Shown here: piece after piece, positions 8,411 through 16,257 of the stretch
How positions within the stretch are numbered: position 1 is the stretch's first letter
Layout: every line of letters begins with the position of its first letter
Assembly: GCA_002377855.1 (NCBI GenBank)
Contig: DFQQ01000010.1
Location: 306,143-370,142, forward strand
Origin: Acidovorax delafieldii
GTDB taxonomy: Bacteria; Pseudomonadota; Gammaproteobacteria; Burkholderiales; Burkholderiaceae_C
Reading direction: 5' to 3'
Length of the DNA: 64,000 bases
Notes under the pieces: generated by a model
The model's database searches: none
Told to the model about the DNA's origin: nothing
What the model saw: only the letters and a program-made list of their open reading frames with translations
Program-made: the position numbers and the translations under genes

Positions 8411-9385
8411 TCAGTCCAGCTTGATGCCGCTGTTCTTGATGACCTGCCCCCACTTGGCGCGCTCGTCGCTGGCGTATTTGCCCATGCGCTCGGGCGAGCT
8501 GGGAATGGACTCAAGCCCCAGGGTCTGCATGCGGGCCTTGACTGCGGTGGTGTCCATGGCCGCGAGCAGCGCGGTGTTGAGCTTGGCGATCACATCCTTG
8601 GGGGTGCCCGCAGGCACGACCAGCCCTTGCCAGGCATAGGCCTCAAAACCCTTGAGCCCCTGCTCTTGCAGGGTGGGGATGTCTTCGAAGTTCTTCACCC
8701 GCTTGGCGGTGGCCATACCGATGGCGCGCAGCTTGCCGCCGGCGACAAACTGGTAGCCGCTGGCCGTGTCCACAAACATGAAGGGGACCTGACCACCCAC
8801 CACGTCCTGCACAGCGGGCGCTGCGCCGCGGTACGGTACATGCGTGAAGGCGATGCCCGTCTGCTCACGGAACAACTCGGATGCGAGGTGGTGCGGGCTG
8901 CCGGCGCCGGGCGTGGCGTAATTGGCCGCCTTCTGCCCCTTGGCCCAGGCCAGGAATTCTGCAAGGTTGTTGGCGGGCACCTGGGGGTTGACCACCAGGA
9001 TCATCGGAAAGCGCACGGTGAGCCCCACAGGCGCCAAGTCTTTTTCAGCGCTGTAGGAGAGCTTGCTGTACAACGACGGATTGGCAGCCAGGGTGGCCGT
9101 GTCTGCCGACATGAGCACATAGCCGTCTGCCTTGGAGCGCGCCACGTACTCGGCCCCAATGTTGGTGGCAGCACCGGGCTTGTTGTTGATGATGATCGAC
9201 TGGCCCAGCGTCTTGCCCATGGCCTCTGCCAAGGTGCGTGCCACCACATCAGTGCCACCGCCCGCAGGGTACGGCACCACCCACTCCAGCGGTTTGGATG
9301 GGTAAGTCTGCGCGGACGCGGCCGTGCAGACACACAGCAAGGCCGAGACGAACAGACGGCGGCCGCGGGGCAAGAATGAGCGCAT
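8411..9385 (-). CDS. Tripartite tricarboxylate transporter substrate-binding protein (Bug/TctC family)
   Basis: A 324-residue periplasmic binding protein with a signal peptide ending near ASAQ. It shows the family pattern YPAGGGTDVVARTLAEAMG with a following NKPGA and the ATPGAGSPHH stretch. Bug proteins bind carboxylates and many lack dedicated TctA/TctB partners, as here. It is the first gene of the catabolic operon, with AGGT before the ATG at 9385, and presumably binds the aromatic acid or senses it. The family is greatly expanded in Comamonadaceae and Bordetella. Confidence 0.93.
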   Translation of the reverse strand: MRSFLPRGRRLFVSALLCVCTAASAQTYPSKPLEWVVPYPAGGGTDVVARTLAEAMGKTLGQSIIINNKPGAATNIGAEYVARSKADGYVLMSADTATLAANPSLYSKLSYSAEKDLAPVGLTVRFPMILVVNPQVPANNLAEFLAWAKGQKAANYATPGAGSPHHLASELFREQTGIAFTHVPYRGAAPAVQDVVGGQVPFMFVDTASGYQFVAGGKLRAIGMATAKRVKNFEDIPTLQEQGLKGFEAYAWQGLVVPAGTPKDVIAKLNTALLAAMDTTAVKARMQTLGLESIPSSPERMGKYASDERAKWGQVIKNSGIKLD

Positions 9386-9466
9386 GAATACCTCGTGAAG
9401 TTGGGCCCGCGTAGATCAATTCAGTCACGCGGGGTTTGACATAGCGCATGAATAGTGCCAGTTTTG

Positions 9467-9480
9467 GTTGCGCCCGCAAC
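9467..9480. promoter_or_regulatory. Palindromic operator candidate, proximal copy
   Basis: GTTGCG-CC-CGCAAC, a perfect 6-bp inverted repeat with a 2-bp centre, 82 bases upstream of the binding-protein start. The form and position suit a MarR-type dimer. Its centre is 32 bp, about three helical turns, from the centre of the second copy. Confidence 0.7.
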
Positions 9481-9498
9481 TAGTCACTTACCCTAATA

Positions 9499-9512
9499 GT
9501 TGCGTGCGCAAC
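9499..9512. promoter_or_regulatory. Palindromic operator candidate, distal copy
   Basis: GTTGCG-TG-CGCAAC, the same half-sites as the copy at 9467-9480. Two identical half-site pairs on the same face of the helix suggest cooperative binding by the MarR protein encoded in the operon. Confidence 0.7.
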
Positions 9513-9747
9513 CATGCGGATGGGCCCCGGCAATACATGCCGAGCGCGCGAAGACGGGTACCAACAGAGAGCCGTAATTGGCTGATGAGCCAAGCAGACG
9601 CCGTGAAAATCGGGCTGCCGCTGCCGCAGCCGCAGCCGCTGCGGCTGTCATTGCCGATGGTGGATGCGGCTCCAGGTCCGGCATGCTGCGACCGCAGACT
9701 GCGTGCCGCACGGGATTCATCCGGAAGGCGCCTTCAAGCGCCGCCGA

Positions 9748-9792
9748 TCAACGGTTCAACGGTTCAACGGTTCAACGATTCAACGATTCAAC
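9748..9792. repeat. 8-bp tandem repeat
   Basis: Three copies of TCAACGGT, two of TCAACGAT and a partial TCAAC, without gaps. The 8-bp period breaks any reading frame, so the stretch is not coding. Confidence 0.9.
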
Positions 9793-9852
9793 AGCGTTGG
9801 CGAACGGACGTGGGGCCGCTGCACCGCGCAAAGACGTTTACACCGCCTGCGC

Positions 9853-10869
9853 TCAACGCTGCGCCAGATGGTCTTTGGCCGTGACCTGCAGTTCGTAGCT
9901 GAAGAAATGGTTGCGCCCCAGCGCTTTGGCGGCATAGAGCGCCTCGTCGGCCCGGGTCACCATGCCCATGTAGGTGGTGCTTTCGTCCGGCACACAGGTG
10001 GTAATGCCGCCCGACACCGTGACATAAGGGGACGCTGATGAGGCCGGATGGGTGAGCTTGCCGCTCGCCAACACCTCGGTCAGTGCCCGGGCAAACATCA
10101 TGGCGCCAGATCGCGGTGTGTTGGGCAGGATGAGGGCAAACTCCTCGCCACCCACGCGGCAAGCAAGGTCGCCCGGGCGCTGGCAGATCTTGGCCAGCAT
10201 GGCGGCCACTGCCTGCAGGCATCTGTCGCCCTCGGGGTGGCCCAGGGCGTCGTTGTACTGCTTGAAGAAATCGATGTCGCACATCATCAGCGTCAGCGGG
10301 GTGCGCTCGCGTCGGGCAAGGCGTATCTGCTCATGCAGCACGCGGTCAAAGCCCCGGCGGTTCACCAATCCGGTCAATGCATCGCGCTCAATCAGCGAAT
10401 TCAACCGGCGATTGGCTTCGTACAGCTCTTCCGTCACCGCAACCAGCCGACGCTCCATCGTCAGCAATCGTTGCATGGCGCGAATCTTGGCCGCGAGCAC
10501 GGTAGGGCGTACGGGCTTGGTCAGGTAGTCATCACCGCCGGTGCGGATACCCTCCCACAAATCTTCATCACGGTCCATTCCCGTCAGGAAGATGATGGGG
10601 GTCCAGCGGCCATCGTCCAGGTCCCGGATTCGCTGAGCTATCCAGTAGCCATTCTTGCCGGGCATGAGGATGTCGAGCAGCACCAGATCAGGCCGGTGCT
10701 GCCCGAAAGCAGCCAGCGCCTCATCGGCCGAAGCGGCCTCGACCACCTGCTCCACCCCCATCCGCAGCAATTCTTGCGCCAGGTGCCCTCGCACCGAATC
10801 CTGGTCATCGACCACCAAAATCCGCAAATCTGTGTTCTGAAGAATCGCTATGGCCTGCCCTGTTTGCAC
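9853..10869 (-). CDS. Response regulator with GGDEF output (diguanylate cyclase)
   Basis: A PleD/WspR-like protein of 338 residues that probably makes c-di-GMP. The receiver domain covers about 15-135 with acidic pocket DD (21-22), phosphoacceptor D66 and K118. A short helix links it to the GGDEF domain at about 165-330. The active site is GGEEF (240-244) and an RPGD (231-234) lies exactly five residues before it, so product-inhibition I-site is present. The GTG at 10869 was chosen because GGAG stands 8 bases upstream; the frame continues 32 codons further without family similarity. No histidine kinase gene is adjacent. Confidence 0.9.
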   Translation of the reverse strand: MQTGQAIAILQNTDLRILVVDDQDSVRGHLAQELLRMGVEQVVEAASADEALAAFGQHRPDLVLLDILMPGKNGYWIAQRIRDLDDGRWTPIIFLTGMDRDEDLWEGIRTGGDDYLTKPVRPTVLAAKIRAMQRLLTMERRLVAVTEELYEANRRLNSLIERDALTGLVNRRGFDRVLHEQIRLARRERTPLTLMMCDIDFFKQYNDALGHPEGDRCLQAVAAMLAKICQRPGDLACRVGGEEFALILPNTPRSGAMMFARALTEVLASGKLTHPASSASPYVTVSGGITTCVPDESTTYMGMVTRADEALYAAKALGRNHFFSYELQVTAKDHLAQR

Positions 10870-11088
10870 TTTTTGCTCCGCCCTGTGATGTTGAACGCTG
10901 ACCCGCCGCAGCGCGCGCCGATGGCCGGGCCGCGCACACGCCCCACATTTTGCAACCGGGCGCAAACCCGCCAGCGCGCCCGCACCGAGAGACCGCTCAA
11001 AAGCACATTGACTGCGTCACCGAATCGCACGGCTGTGTCATAGACTCGCGACCTATTTCAGAGACAACACCCCCGCCGGTGACACAGC

Positions 11089-11979
11089 ATGAACCCTACC
11101 CCTGACCACGGCCCGCACACCGCCACTGCGTACGGCACCCTTCCCCCTGCATCCCCCCTGCCGCAACGCCGCCCCGTAAGCCTGCCGCGCCTGGCGCAGA
11201 TGCGCGAGGCCGGTGAAAAAATCACCATGCTCACCGCCTATGACGCCACCTTTGCCGCTGTGGCCGACGCGGCCGGCGTGGACTGCATTTTGGTGGGCGA
11301 CTCGCTCGGTATGGTGTGCCAGGGTCTGCCCAGCACCGTGGGCGTGCTGCTCGACACCATGGCCTACCACACCGCCAGTGTGGCGCGCGGCCTGCAGCGC
11401 GTGCAGGGCACCGCTTGGCTGGTCGCCGATCTGCCCTACGGCACTTATGCCGAAAGCCGCGAACAGGCCCTGCGCAGCGCCTGCACGCTCATGCAGGCGG
11501 GCGCGCACATGGTCAAGCTGGAAGGCGGGGGCTGGACAGCGCCGACGGTGGAATTTTTGGTGCAGCGCGGCGTGCCCGTGTGCGCCCACCTGGGCCTGAC
11601 GCCACAGACCGTGCACGCGCTCGGCGGCTACAGGGTGCAGGGCAAGACCGATGAAGCCGCGCGCGCCCTGCGACGCGAAGCGCACGAGTTGCAGGACGCA
11701 GGCGCCGCCATGCTGGTGCTGGAGATGGTTCCCAACGCCCTGGCCGCCGAGCTGACGGCCGAGTTGCCCCACTGCCACACCATCGGCATCGGCGCGGGCA
11801 ACGGCACCGCAGGGCAAGTGCTGGTGCTGCACGACATGCTGGGCATGAACCTGGGCAAGATGCCCAAATTCGTCCACAACTTCATGCAGGACGCAGGCAG
11901 CGTGCGCGGGGCCATGGAAGCTTACGTGCAGGCGGTCAAGCAAGGTCGCTTCCCAGACAACGCATTGCACGCCTGGTAA
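11089..11979 (+). CDS. panB: 3-methyl-2-oxobutanoate hydroxymethyltransferase
   Basis: First step of pantothenate synthesis: transfers a hydroxymethyl group from methylene-tetrahydrofolate to ketoisovalerate. The 296-residue protein has KITMLTAYDATFA, ILVGDSLGMV, the VKLEGG strand and the IGIGAGNGTAGQVLV loop, all conserved in PanB. The N-terminus is about 30 residues longer than in E. coli before the barrel begins. panC follows after 46 bases. Confidence 0.96.
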   Translation: MNPTPDHGPHTATAYGTLPPASPLPQRRPVSLPRLAQMREAGEKITMLTAYDATFAAVADAAGVDCILVGDSLGMVCQGLPSTVGVLLDTMAYHTASVARGLQRVQGTAWLVADLPYGTYAESREQALRSACTLMQAGAHMVKLEGGGWTAPTVEFLVQRGVPVCAHLGLTPQTVHALGGYRVQGKTDEAARALRREAHELQDAGAAMLVLEMVPNALAAELTAELPHCHTIGIGAGNGTAGQVLVLHDMLGMNLGKMPKFVHNFMQDAGSVRGAMEAYVQAVKQGRFPDNALHAW

Positions 11980-12025
11980 GGCCACACCCGCAAGCCCCCC
12001 CTTTTTGAACACAGCAGCCCGCCCC

Positions 12026-12886
12026 ATGCTCATCACCCACACCATCGACGAACTGCGCCAGGCCCTGGCCCCTTACCGCCGCCCCGCCTTCGTGCCCACC
12101 ATGGGCAACCTGCACGAGGGCCACATCAGCCTGGTGCGCCAGGCCAAACCCCTGGGCGACGTGACGGTGGCCAGCATCTTTGTGAACCGCCTGCAGTTCT
12201 TGCCGCACGAAGATTTTGACAGCTACCCCCGCACCTGGGAGGCCGACTGCGCCGCGTTGCAAAGCGCGGGCTGCGACGTGCTGTTTGCCCCACGGGAAAC
12301 CGATCTGTACCCCCAGCCGCAAACCTTCAAGGTGCACCCCGACGCCGCACTGTCCGACCTGCTGGAAGGCCACTTTCGCCCTGGTTTTTTTACCGGCGTG
12401 GCCACCGTGGTCATGAAGCTGTTCGCCTGCGTGCTGGGCCAGACCGGTGGCGTGGCCGTGTTTGGCAAGAAGGACTACCAGCAGCTCATGGTGATCCGCC
12501 AGATGGTGCAGCAGTTTGCGCTGCCGATCGCCATCGTGGCGGGCGACACCGCCCGCGCGCCGGATGGCCTGGCCCTGAGCTCACGCAACGGGTATCTGAG
12601 CCTGCAAGAGCGGCAAGAAGCCGTGGCCCTGTCGCAAGCGCTGCTGCACCTGAGCGAGCGCTGGCTGGCCGCCCTGCAGCGCAGCGACATCACCGCCCCG
12701 CCCCACGCGCTGGAGCAGCAAGCCATGGACGTGTTGCGCGCCCGGGGCTGGCAACCCGACTACCTCACCGTGCGCCGCCGCACCGACCTGCAACCCGCCA
12801 CCGCCCACGACGGCGCAGGGACCCTGGTGGCCCTGGGCGCAGCACGGCTGGGCAGCACGCGGCTGATTGACAACCTGGAGTTTTGA
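12026..12886 (+). CDS. panC: Pantothenate synthetase
   Basis: Joins pantoate and beta-alanine with ATP. The 286-residue protein carries the nucleotidyltransferase motif PTMGNLHEGH near the N-terminus, then FGKKDYQQ and the KMSKS-equivalent SSRNGYLS. The ATG at 12026 places the first motif at the usual distance; a TTG at 12005 is in frame but gives an atypical extension. It forms an operon with panB; panD is not present. Confidence 0.96.
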   Translation: MLITHTIDELRQALAPYRRPAFVPTMGNLHEGHISLVRQAKPLGDVTVASIFVNRLQFLPHEDFDSYPRTWEADCAALQSAGCDVLFAPRETDLYPQPQTFKVHPDAALSDLLEGHFRPGFFTGVATVVMKLFACVLGQTGGVAVFGKKDYQQLMVIRQMVQQFALPIAIVAGDTARAPDGLALSSRNGYLSLQERQEAVALSQALLHLSERWLAALQRSDITAPPHALEQQAMDVLRARGWQPDYLTVRRRTDLQPATAHDGAGTLVALGAARLGSTRLIDNLEF

Positions 12887-12969
12887 TCCGCCACGCGCCG
12901 CACCAAGGCCATCAGGAGAGCGACCCAGCGAACACTGCGCGCTCCCTGCCGCAAAGTCAATCGCTCCTG

Positions 12970-13014
12970 AATATATAGCAACTCGCGCTTAACCAGCAAG
13001 CGCTGCAGGCATTT
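12970..13014 (+). repeat. Interspersed palindromic repeat, copy 2
   Basis: Contains ATATATAGCAACTCGCGCTT followed by AACCAGCAAGCGCTGCAGGC, with inverted arms GCGCTT and AAGCGC. It lies in the convergent gap after panC. The rest of this 240-base gap holds nothing else I can support. Confidence 0.7.
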
Positions 13015-13129
13015 TAACCATTAACCTTCCATGCTCCACCGATCGCGTGCGAGCGCGTCTGCCGCGCGCCTGCCGGTATTGCGATACCGGTGGTTGATGC
13101 GCAACACGCAACGGTCGGCAGCGACGCTC

Positions 13130-13393
13130 TTACCTGCCCGTGAACATGAAGTAGGCCAGCACGCACACCGCCAGCGCCACGATCAGCCGGGCAATCCAGG
13201 GGGTGACCAGCCACGCACCCAGCACCAGCGCCACCCGCCCCCACAGGTGCGGCGAACGCAAGGGACTTTGCCCTGGGGCAGGTGGGGTGCCGGGTGCCTG
13301 ATTCTTAGCCTGCAACGGGTAACCGCACGCCGGGCAAGCGGGCGCGTGGGACGACACCTCGCGGCCGCATTCCGGGCAACGCACTAACGCCAT
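13130..13393 (-). CDS. Zinc-ribbon membrane protein
   Basis: An 87-residue protein. The N-terminus is a zinc ribbon with CPEC (C6, C9) and CPAC (C20, C23). A proline/glycine-rich linker leads to a hydrophobic segment of about 30 residues at the C-terminus, enough for one or two membrane passes. It starts 3 bases after the OmpA-domain gene, so it is the last gene of the surface-protein cluster. Whether it belongs functionally to that system is unknown. Confidence 0.8.
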   Translation of the reverse strand: MALVRCPECGREVSSHAPACPACGYPLQAKNQAPGTPPAPGQSPLRSPHLWGRVALVLGAWLVTPWIARLIVALAVCVLAYFMFTGR

Positions 13394-13396
13394 CGC

Positions 13397-14131
13397 TTAC
13401 CTCCCTTCCTTGGCAGGCACGCCGATGAGGATTTGCACGCGCCGGTTCAGCTGCCGCCCGTCGGGGTCATCCCGTCCATCGGGGGTGGTGTTGGGTGCCA
13501 CGGGGTGGCGCTTGCCCTTGCCTTCGACCCGCGCCTGCCGGCCCGTTTGCTGCTGCAGTGCACGCGCTACCGCTTCGGCCCGCCGCAGTGACAGCGCATC
13601 GTTGTACGCATCGGTGCCCTTGCCATCCGTGTGACCCAGCACGGACAGCGGCGCCGTGGCATAGCTCTTGATGAGTTCTGCCGCCTTGCTCAACGACGCA
13701 GCCGCATCGGGACGCAGCTCTGCCTTGTCAAAGTCGAACAGCACGTCTGCGGGCAGATCGATGGAGATGGCCTGCTCAGGCGTGGGCTGCGCCTTGAGCT
13801 CCACCAGCAGCGCACGGGTTTGCTCCAGCCGCTCTGGCGGTACCTCGGCTTCACGCAGCACAGTTTGGGGGCCGGCCTTGCGCTGCAGGGCCGTGTTCTG
13901 GGTCCGGCTGGTCAACGCGCCGGTCGTTTCTTGCGGTCGCAGCGTGGTGGCTGGCGCAGCGGGTGCGGGGGCCAGCCGTGTGGGCACATCGGCCAGGGTG
14001 CGACCGCTGCGTACCACGTCCAGTGCTTGGGCCGGCCCGCAGGCAGCCACGCTCATCGCCAGCACGCGGGCCACAACGCCAGGCCGCAATGCGTACCAGC
14101 CCATGCGGACTGCAGCGAGCTGGTACCGCAT
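13397..14131 (-). CDS. OmpA-domain outer-membrane/periplasmic protein
   Basis: A 244-residue exported protein. After a hydrophobic leader ending near AQA comes a low-complexity linker, then an OmpA C-terminal domain from about residue 120. It has VLFDFDKAELRPDA, the GHTDGKGTDAYNDALSLRRA helix and the C-terminal NRRVQILIG. These hold the Asp and Arg that bind diaminopimelate in peptidoglycan, so the protein probably ties the surface system to the cell wall. Its ATG shares one base with the stop of the preceding lipoprotein gene. Confidence 0.9.
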   Translation of the reverse strand: MRYQLAAVRMGWYALRPGVVARVLAMSVAACGPAQALDVVRSGRTLADVPTRLAPAPAAPATTLRPQETTGALTSRTQNTALQRKAGPQTVLREAEVPPERLEQTRALLVELKAQPTPEQAISIDLPADVLFDFDKAELRPDAAASLSKAAELIKSYATAPLSVLGHTDGKGTDAYNDALSLRRAEAVARALQQQTGRQARVEGKGKRHPVAPNTTPDGRDDPDGRQLNRRVQILIGVPAKEGR

Positions 14132-14790
14132 CAGCCGCCCTGCAGGGGCAAATCGACGACCAGGCCGGGGGCCACGATGTTGTCGCCCTGGTTGCCTTCG
14201 TTGAACACGAGCTTGAGCTTGCGGGCGGAAGGCGCCACCGCGCCCATGAAGACCAGCTGGCCATCGAGTGTTTCGCCTTCGCGGATGGTGATGTCGCGGT
14301 TGTTGTCGGGGCGTTTGATGTGCAAGCGTGCGCCGCTTTCGTCTTGGAGGTAGGTGTCGGCCAGCGCCAGCATGGTGGTATCGGTGATGCGGTTGGCAAA
14401 CGAAATGCTCACATCCAGCACCGTGGCATCGGCACCGATCTCGACAGCCTTGACCCGCACCGTAACCCCTGCAGGGGCCACGCCTTGAATCGATAGCGGA
14501 ACGCGCTTGGGCGCAGCAACTGTGGCGGCTGGCGCTGCCGCAGGGGCCGGCGCGGGCACCGCAGCTGCAGGCACCGCAGCCGCTGAGGGTGCGGCAGGCA
14601 AGGCGGCTGGGGCAGTTGCCGCAGGTACTGCGGGTGCAGGCGGTGGAGCCTCGGGTGCCTTGTCCTTGCATGCCGCCAGCATCAACGCCACAGCGGCCAC
14701 TGCGACGGCTGAGCCCTTGCGCACAGGCGTGGCTGCAAGGTGAAGTGAGTGTGATCTGGTGGTTGCGCAGGAGAGGTGTGTGTCGGTCAT
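14131..14790 (-). CDS. Lipoprotein with Ala/Pro-rich linker and beta-sandwich domain
   Basis: A 219-residue lipoprotein with lipobox LMLAAC near residue 37. An Ala/Pro-rich linker of about 50 residues leads to a C-terminal domain of roughly 110 residues with alternating strands (VTVRVKAVEIGADATVLDVS, RKLKLVFNEG), resembling DUF4352/telokin-like folds. I cannot assign a function. ATG at 14790 was chosen because it gives a clean lipoprotein signal. The region just before it is four copies of an 11-bp repeat, each containing an AGGC element, so the ribosome site is itself repetitive. Confidence 0.75.
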   Translation of the reverse strand: MTDTHLSCATTRSHSLHLAATPVRKGSAVAVAAVALMLAACKDKAPEAPPPAPAVPAATAPAALPAAPSAAAVPAAAVPAPAPAAAPAATVAAPKRVPLSIQGVAPAGVTVRVKAVEIGADATVLDVSISFANRITDTTMLALADTYLQDESGARLHIKRPDNNRDITIREGETLDGQLVFMGAVAPSARKLKLVFNEGNQGDNIVAPGLVVDLPLQGG

Positions 14791-14834
14791 ATTTGCCTGT
14801 TGTCTGCCTGTTATTTGCCTGTTATTTGCCTGTT
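14791..14834 (-). repeat. 11-bp tandem repeat forming the ribosome-binding region
   Basis: Four contiguous 11-bp units, read on the minus strand AACAGGCAAAT three times and AACAGGCAGAC once, ending directly at the ATG at 14790. Each unit carries the AGG-type Shine-Dalgarno core. Confidence 0.9.
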
Positions 14835-14881
14835 GGCTTGTGCGATGGTTGAAATGAAATCGGTGAAAGGCGTCGCCAGCC

Positions 14882-15412
14882 TCAGCGGATGCGGATGCTG
14901 TTGGTCCGGCCCGCACTGCCGCCGTGGCGCAGCTCATCAGCGCGAGCAGGGCAATCGCTGTCATGCACGTCGCGGGCATTGCGACCCTGCACGATGACGG
15001 TCTGGCCCTCCAGTCGTGCCCCTCGGACATCCACGCTGTTGACAGATGCAGTGCCTTGATCGCCACACCGGACGCCGGAGGCCGTGTTGCCTGTCACCTC
15101 AATGCGATTGCCCTGGGCCGCGCTGCTGCCTGTACGAGCTGACGGCGGCGTGGAGTCGGCCGCTCGTGGGGCTGGACCCGCAGCGTTGGCGCGAGCGGGC
15201 GCACTGGACTCAGTCCGCCCTGCGGCACCCACCGGCCCCACGGGCCCGACAGGACCCACGGGCTCCGTGGGTCCTGCTGCCTGGGCAGCAAAGCTGGCCA
15301 GCACCCCCATCACCAACGCGGCACCGCAACGATGGCGCAGCGAATGCAGCCGCTGTTTCAGCGGGGCGGCCGGGCGGCTGCCGGTGTGCTTGTGCGTGGT
15401 CCACAAATTCAT
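14882..15412 (-). CDS. Secreted protein with GN-repeat motif (176 residues)
   Basis: Has a signal peptide ending near FAAQA, then a run of PVGPVGPVG and a low-complexity Ala/Pro/Arg segment. The C-terminal 75 residues contain the same repeat as the 1191- and 119-residue proteins of this cluster: IEVTGNTASGV, then SVNSVDVRGARLEGQ, then TVIVQGRNARDV. It is therefore a short paralogue of the large repeat protein with about one and a half repeat units. Two cysteines (in RCGDQ and DSDCPA) are unusual, since the large protein has none. Its ATG overlaps the stop of the Sel1-like gene by four bases. Confidence 0.7.
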   Translation of the reverse strand: MNLWTTHKHTGSRPAAPLKQRLHSLRHRCGAALVMGVLASFAAQAAGPTEPVGPVGPVGPVGAAGRTESSAPARANAAGPAPRAADSTPPSARTGSSAAQGNRIEVTGNTASGVRCGDQGTASVNSVDVRGARLEGQTVIVQGRNARDVHDSDCPARADELRHGGSAGRTNSIRIR

Positions 15413-16257
15413 GGAGCGACCTTTCCGGCTGTGCCGGGCAAAGAGTTGCCGGGGATGGCGCCCGGGCTGGGAGAAGCCGCCCCGTTGCGCGGCACGGCAG
15501 ACATGCCAGGCAGTCCAGACCCAGCTCGCACTGGCGCCGCACCTGCGGGCCGCCCCGGTTCCGCACCGGTGCTAGGTGTTTCGCCACCGGCACTCTGGCG
15601 CTCAATGCGGGCCTGCAGCTCTGCAGCAAAGCGCTCGGCCAGTGCAACTTCTTCCACAGCCATTTCGGCGCCCAGTTCGTTGATGACCGACAGCACATTG
15701 CGGTGGGCTCCCGTGTCTGGCTGTGCCATGCGCTCCAGCAAGCGGGCGTAGCCCAGTGCCCGCACGTTGTCCTTTGGAACCCCCTGGCCCTTGCGGTTCA
15801 TCTCGGTCAATCGCTGCATGGCGCGGGGGTCGCCCCGCACCGCTGCGAGCAGATACCACCTGTAGGCCTGGCCCATGTCGCCCAGGCCCGAGCGGGGGTT
15901 CTGGTACGCATCACCCACGAACGACAGGAGCTGGGGGTTTTGCGTGTTCAGCGCCTCACGCTTCAAACGTTCCAGCTCGTTGCGGTAGATAGGGCCTTGG
16001 CAGCCCAGCTCGGCCACTCCACGCTCCAGAGCCTCGTTGCACGACTCAATGAAACGCGCGCCCGCCGTAGCGCCGGGGGCGGCCTGTGGGGTAGCGCTGG
16101 GTGCTGCCGGATTGGGCACCGCGCCTGTCGCTGGAGCGGCTGTGGAAGCAGCCGCTGGCACCGTGGTGGGCGGGATCTGGGCCAAGGCCGCCCCATGCAA
16201 GGCCATCCCAGCCAGCCAAGGGGCCCAGCGGCAGAACATGCTGGCGCCACGCATCAT
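15409..16257 (-). CDS. Exported Sel1-like repeat protein
   Basis: A 282-residue protein with a signal peptide ending at ALAQ. An Ala/Pro/Thr linker is followed by a helical region that includes a Sel1/TPR-like stretch, GDMGQAYRWYLLAAVRGDPRAM and KGQGVPKDNVRALGYARLLERMA. The C-terminal 70 residues are Gly/Ala/Pro-rich and probably disordered. Such periplasmic Sel1 proteins usually act as scaffolds. It overlaps the CsgG-like gene by four bases (ATGATG), which supports translation as one unit. Confidence 0.8.
   Translation of the reverse strand: MMRGASMFCRWAPWLAGMALHGAALAQIPPTTVPAAASTAAPATGAVPNPAAPSATPQAAPGATAGARFIESCNEALERGVAELGCQGPIYRNELERLKREALNTQNPQLLSFVGDAYQNPRSGLGDMGQAYRWYLLAAVRGDPRAMQRLTEMNRKGQGVPKDNVRALGYARLLERMAQPDTGAHRNVLSVINELGAEMAVEEVALAERFAAELQARIERQSAGGETPSTGAEPGRPAGAAPVRAGSGLPGMSAVPRNGAASPSPGAIPGNSLPGTAGKVAP

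Larger units (their letters stand above)
9386..9852. other. Non-coding region upstream of the catabolic operon
   Basis: No convincing gene. It holds the two palindromes at 9467 and 9499, a GC hairpin at 9628-9646 (AGCCGCAG, loop CCG, CTGCGGCT) and an 8-bp tandem repeat at 9748-9792. The short open frames across it are interrupted by the 8-bp repeat and match nothing I recognise. Confidence 0.6.

Noticed and set aside
9468..9898. Short overlapping frames in the gap upstream of the catabolic operon
   Set aside because: They cross the 8-bp repeat, differ in frame and have low-complexity Ala runs; no initiation signal.
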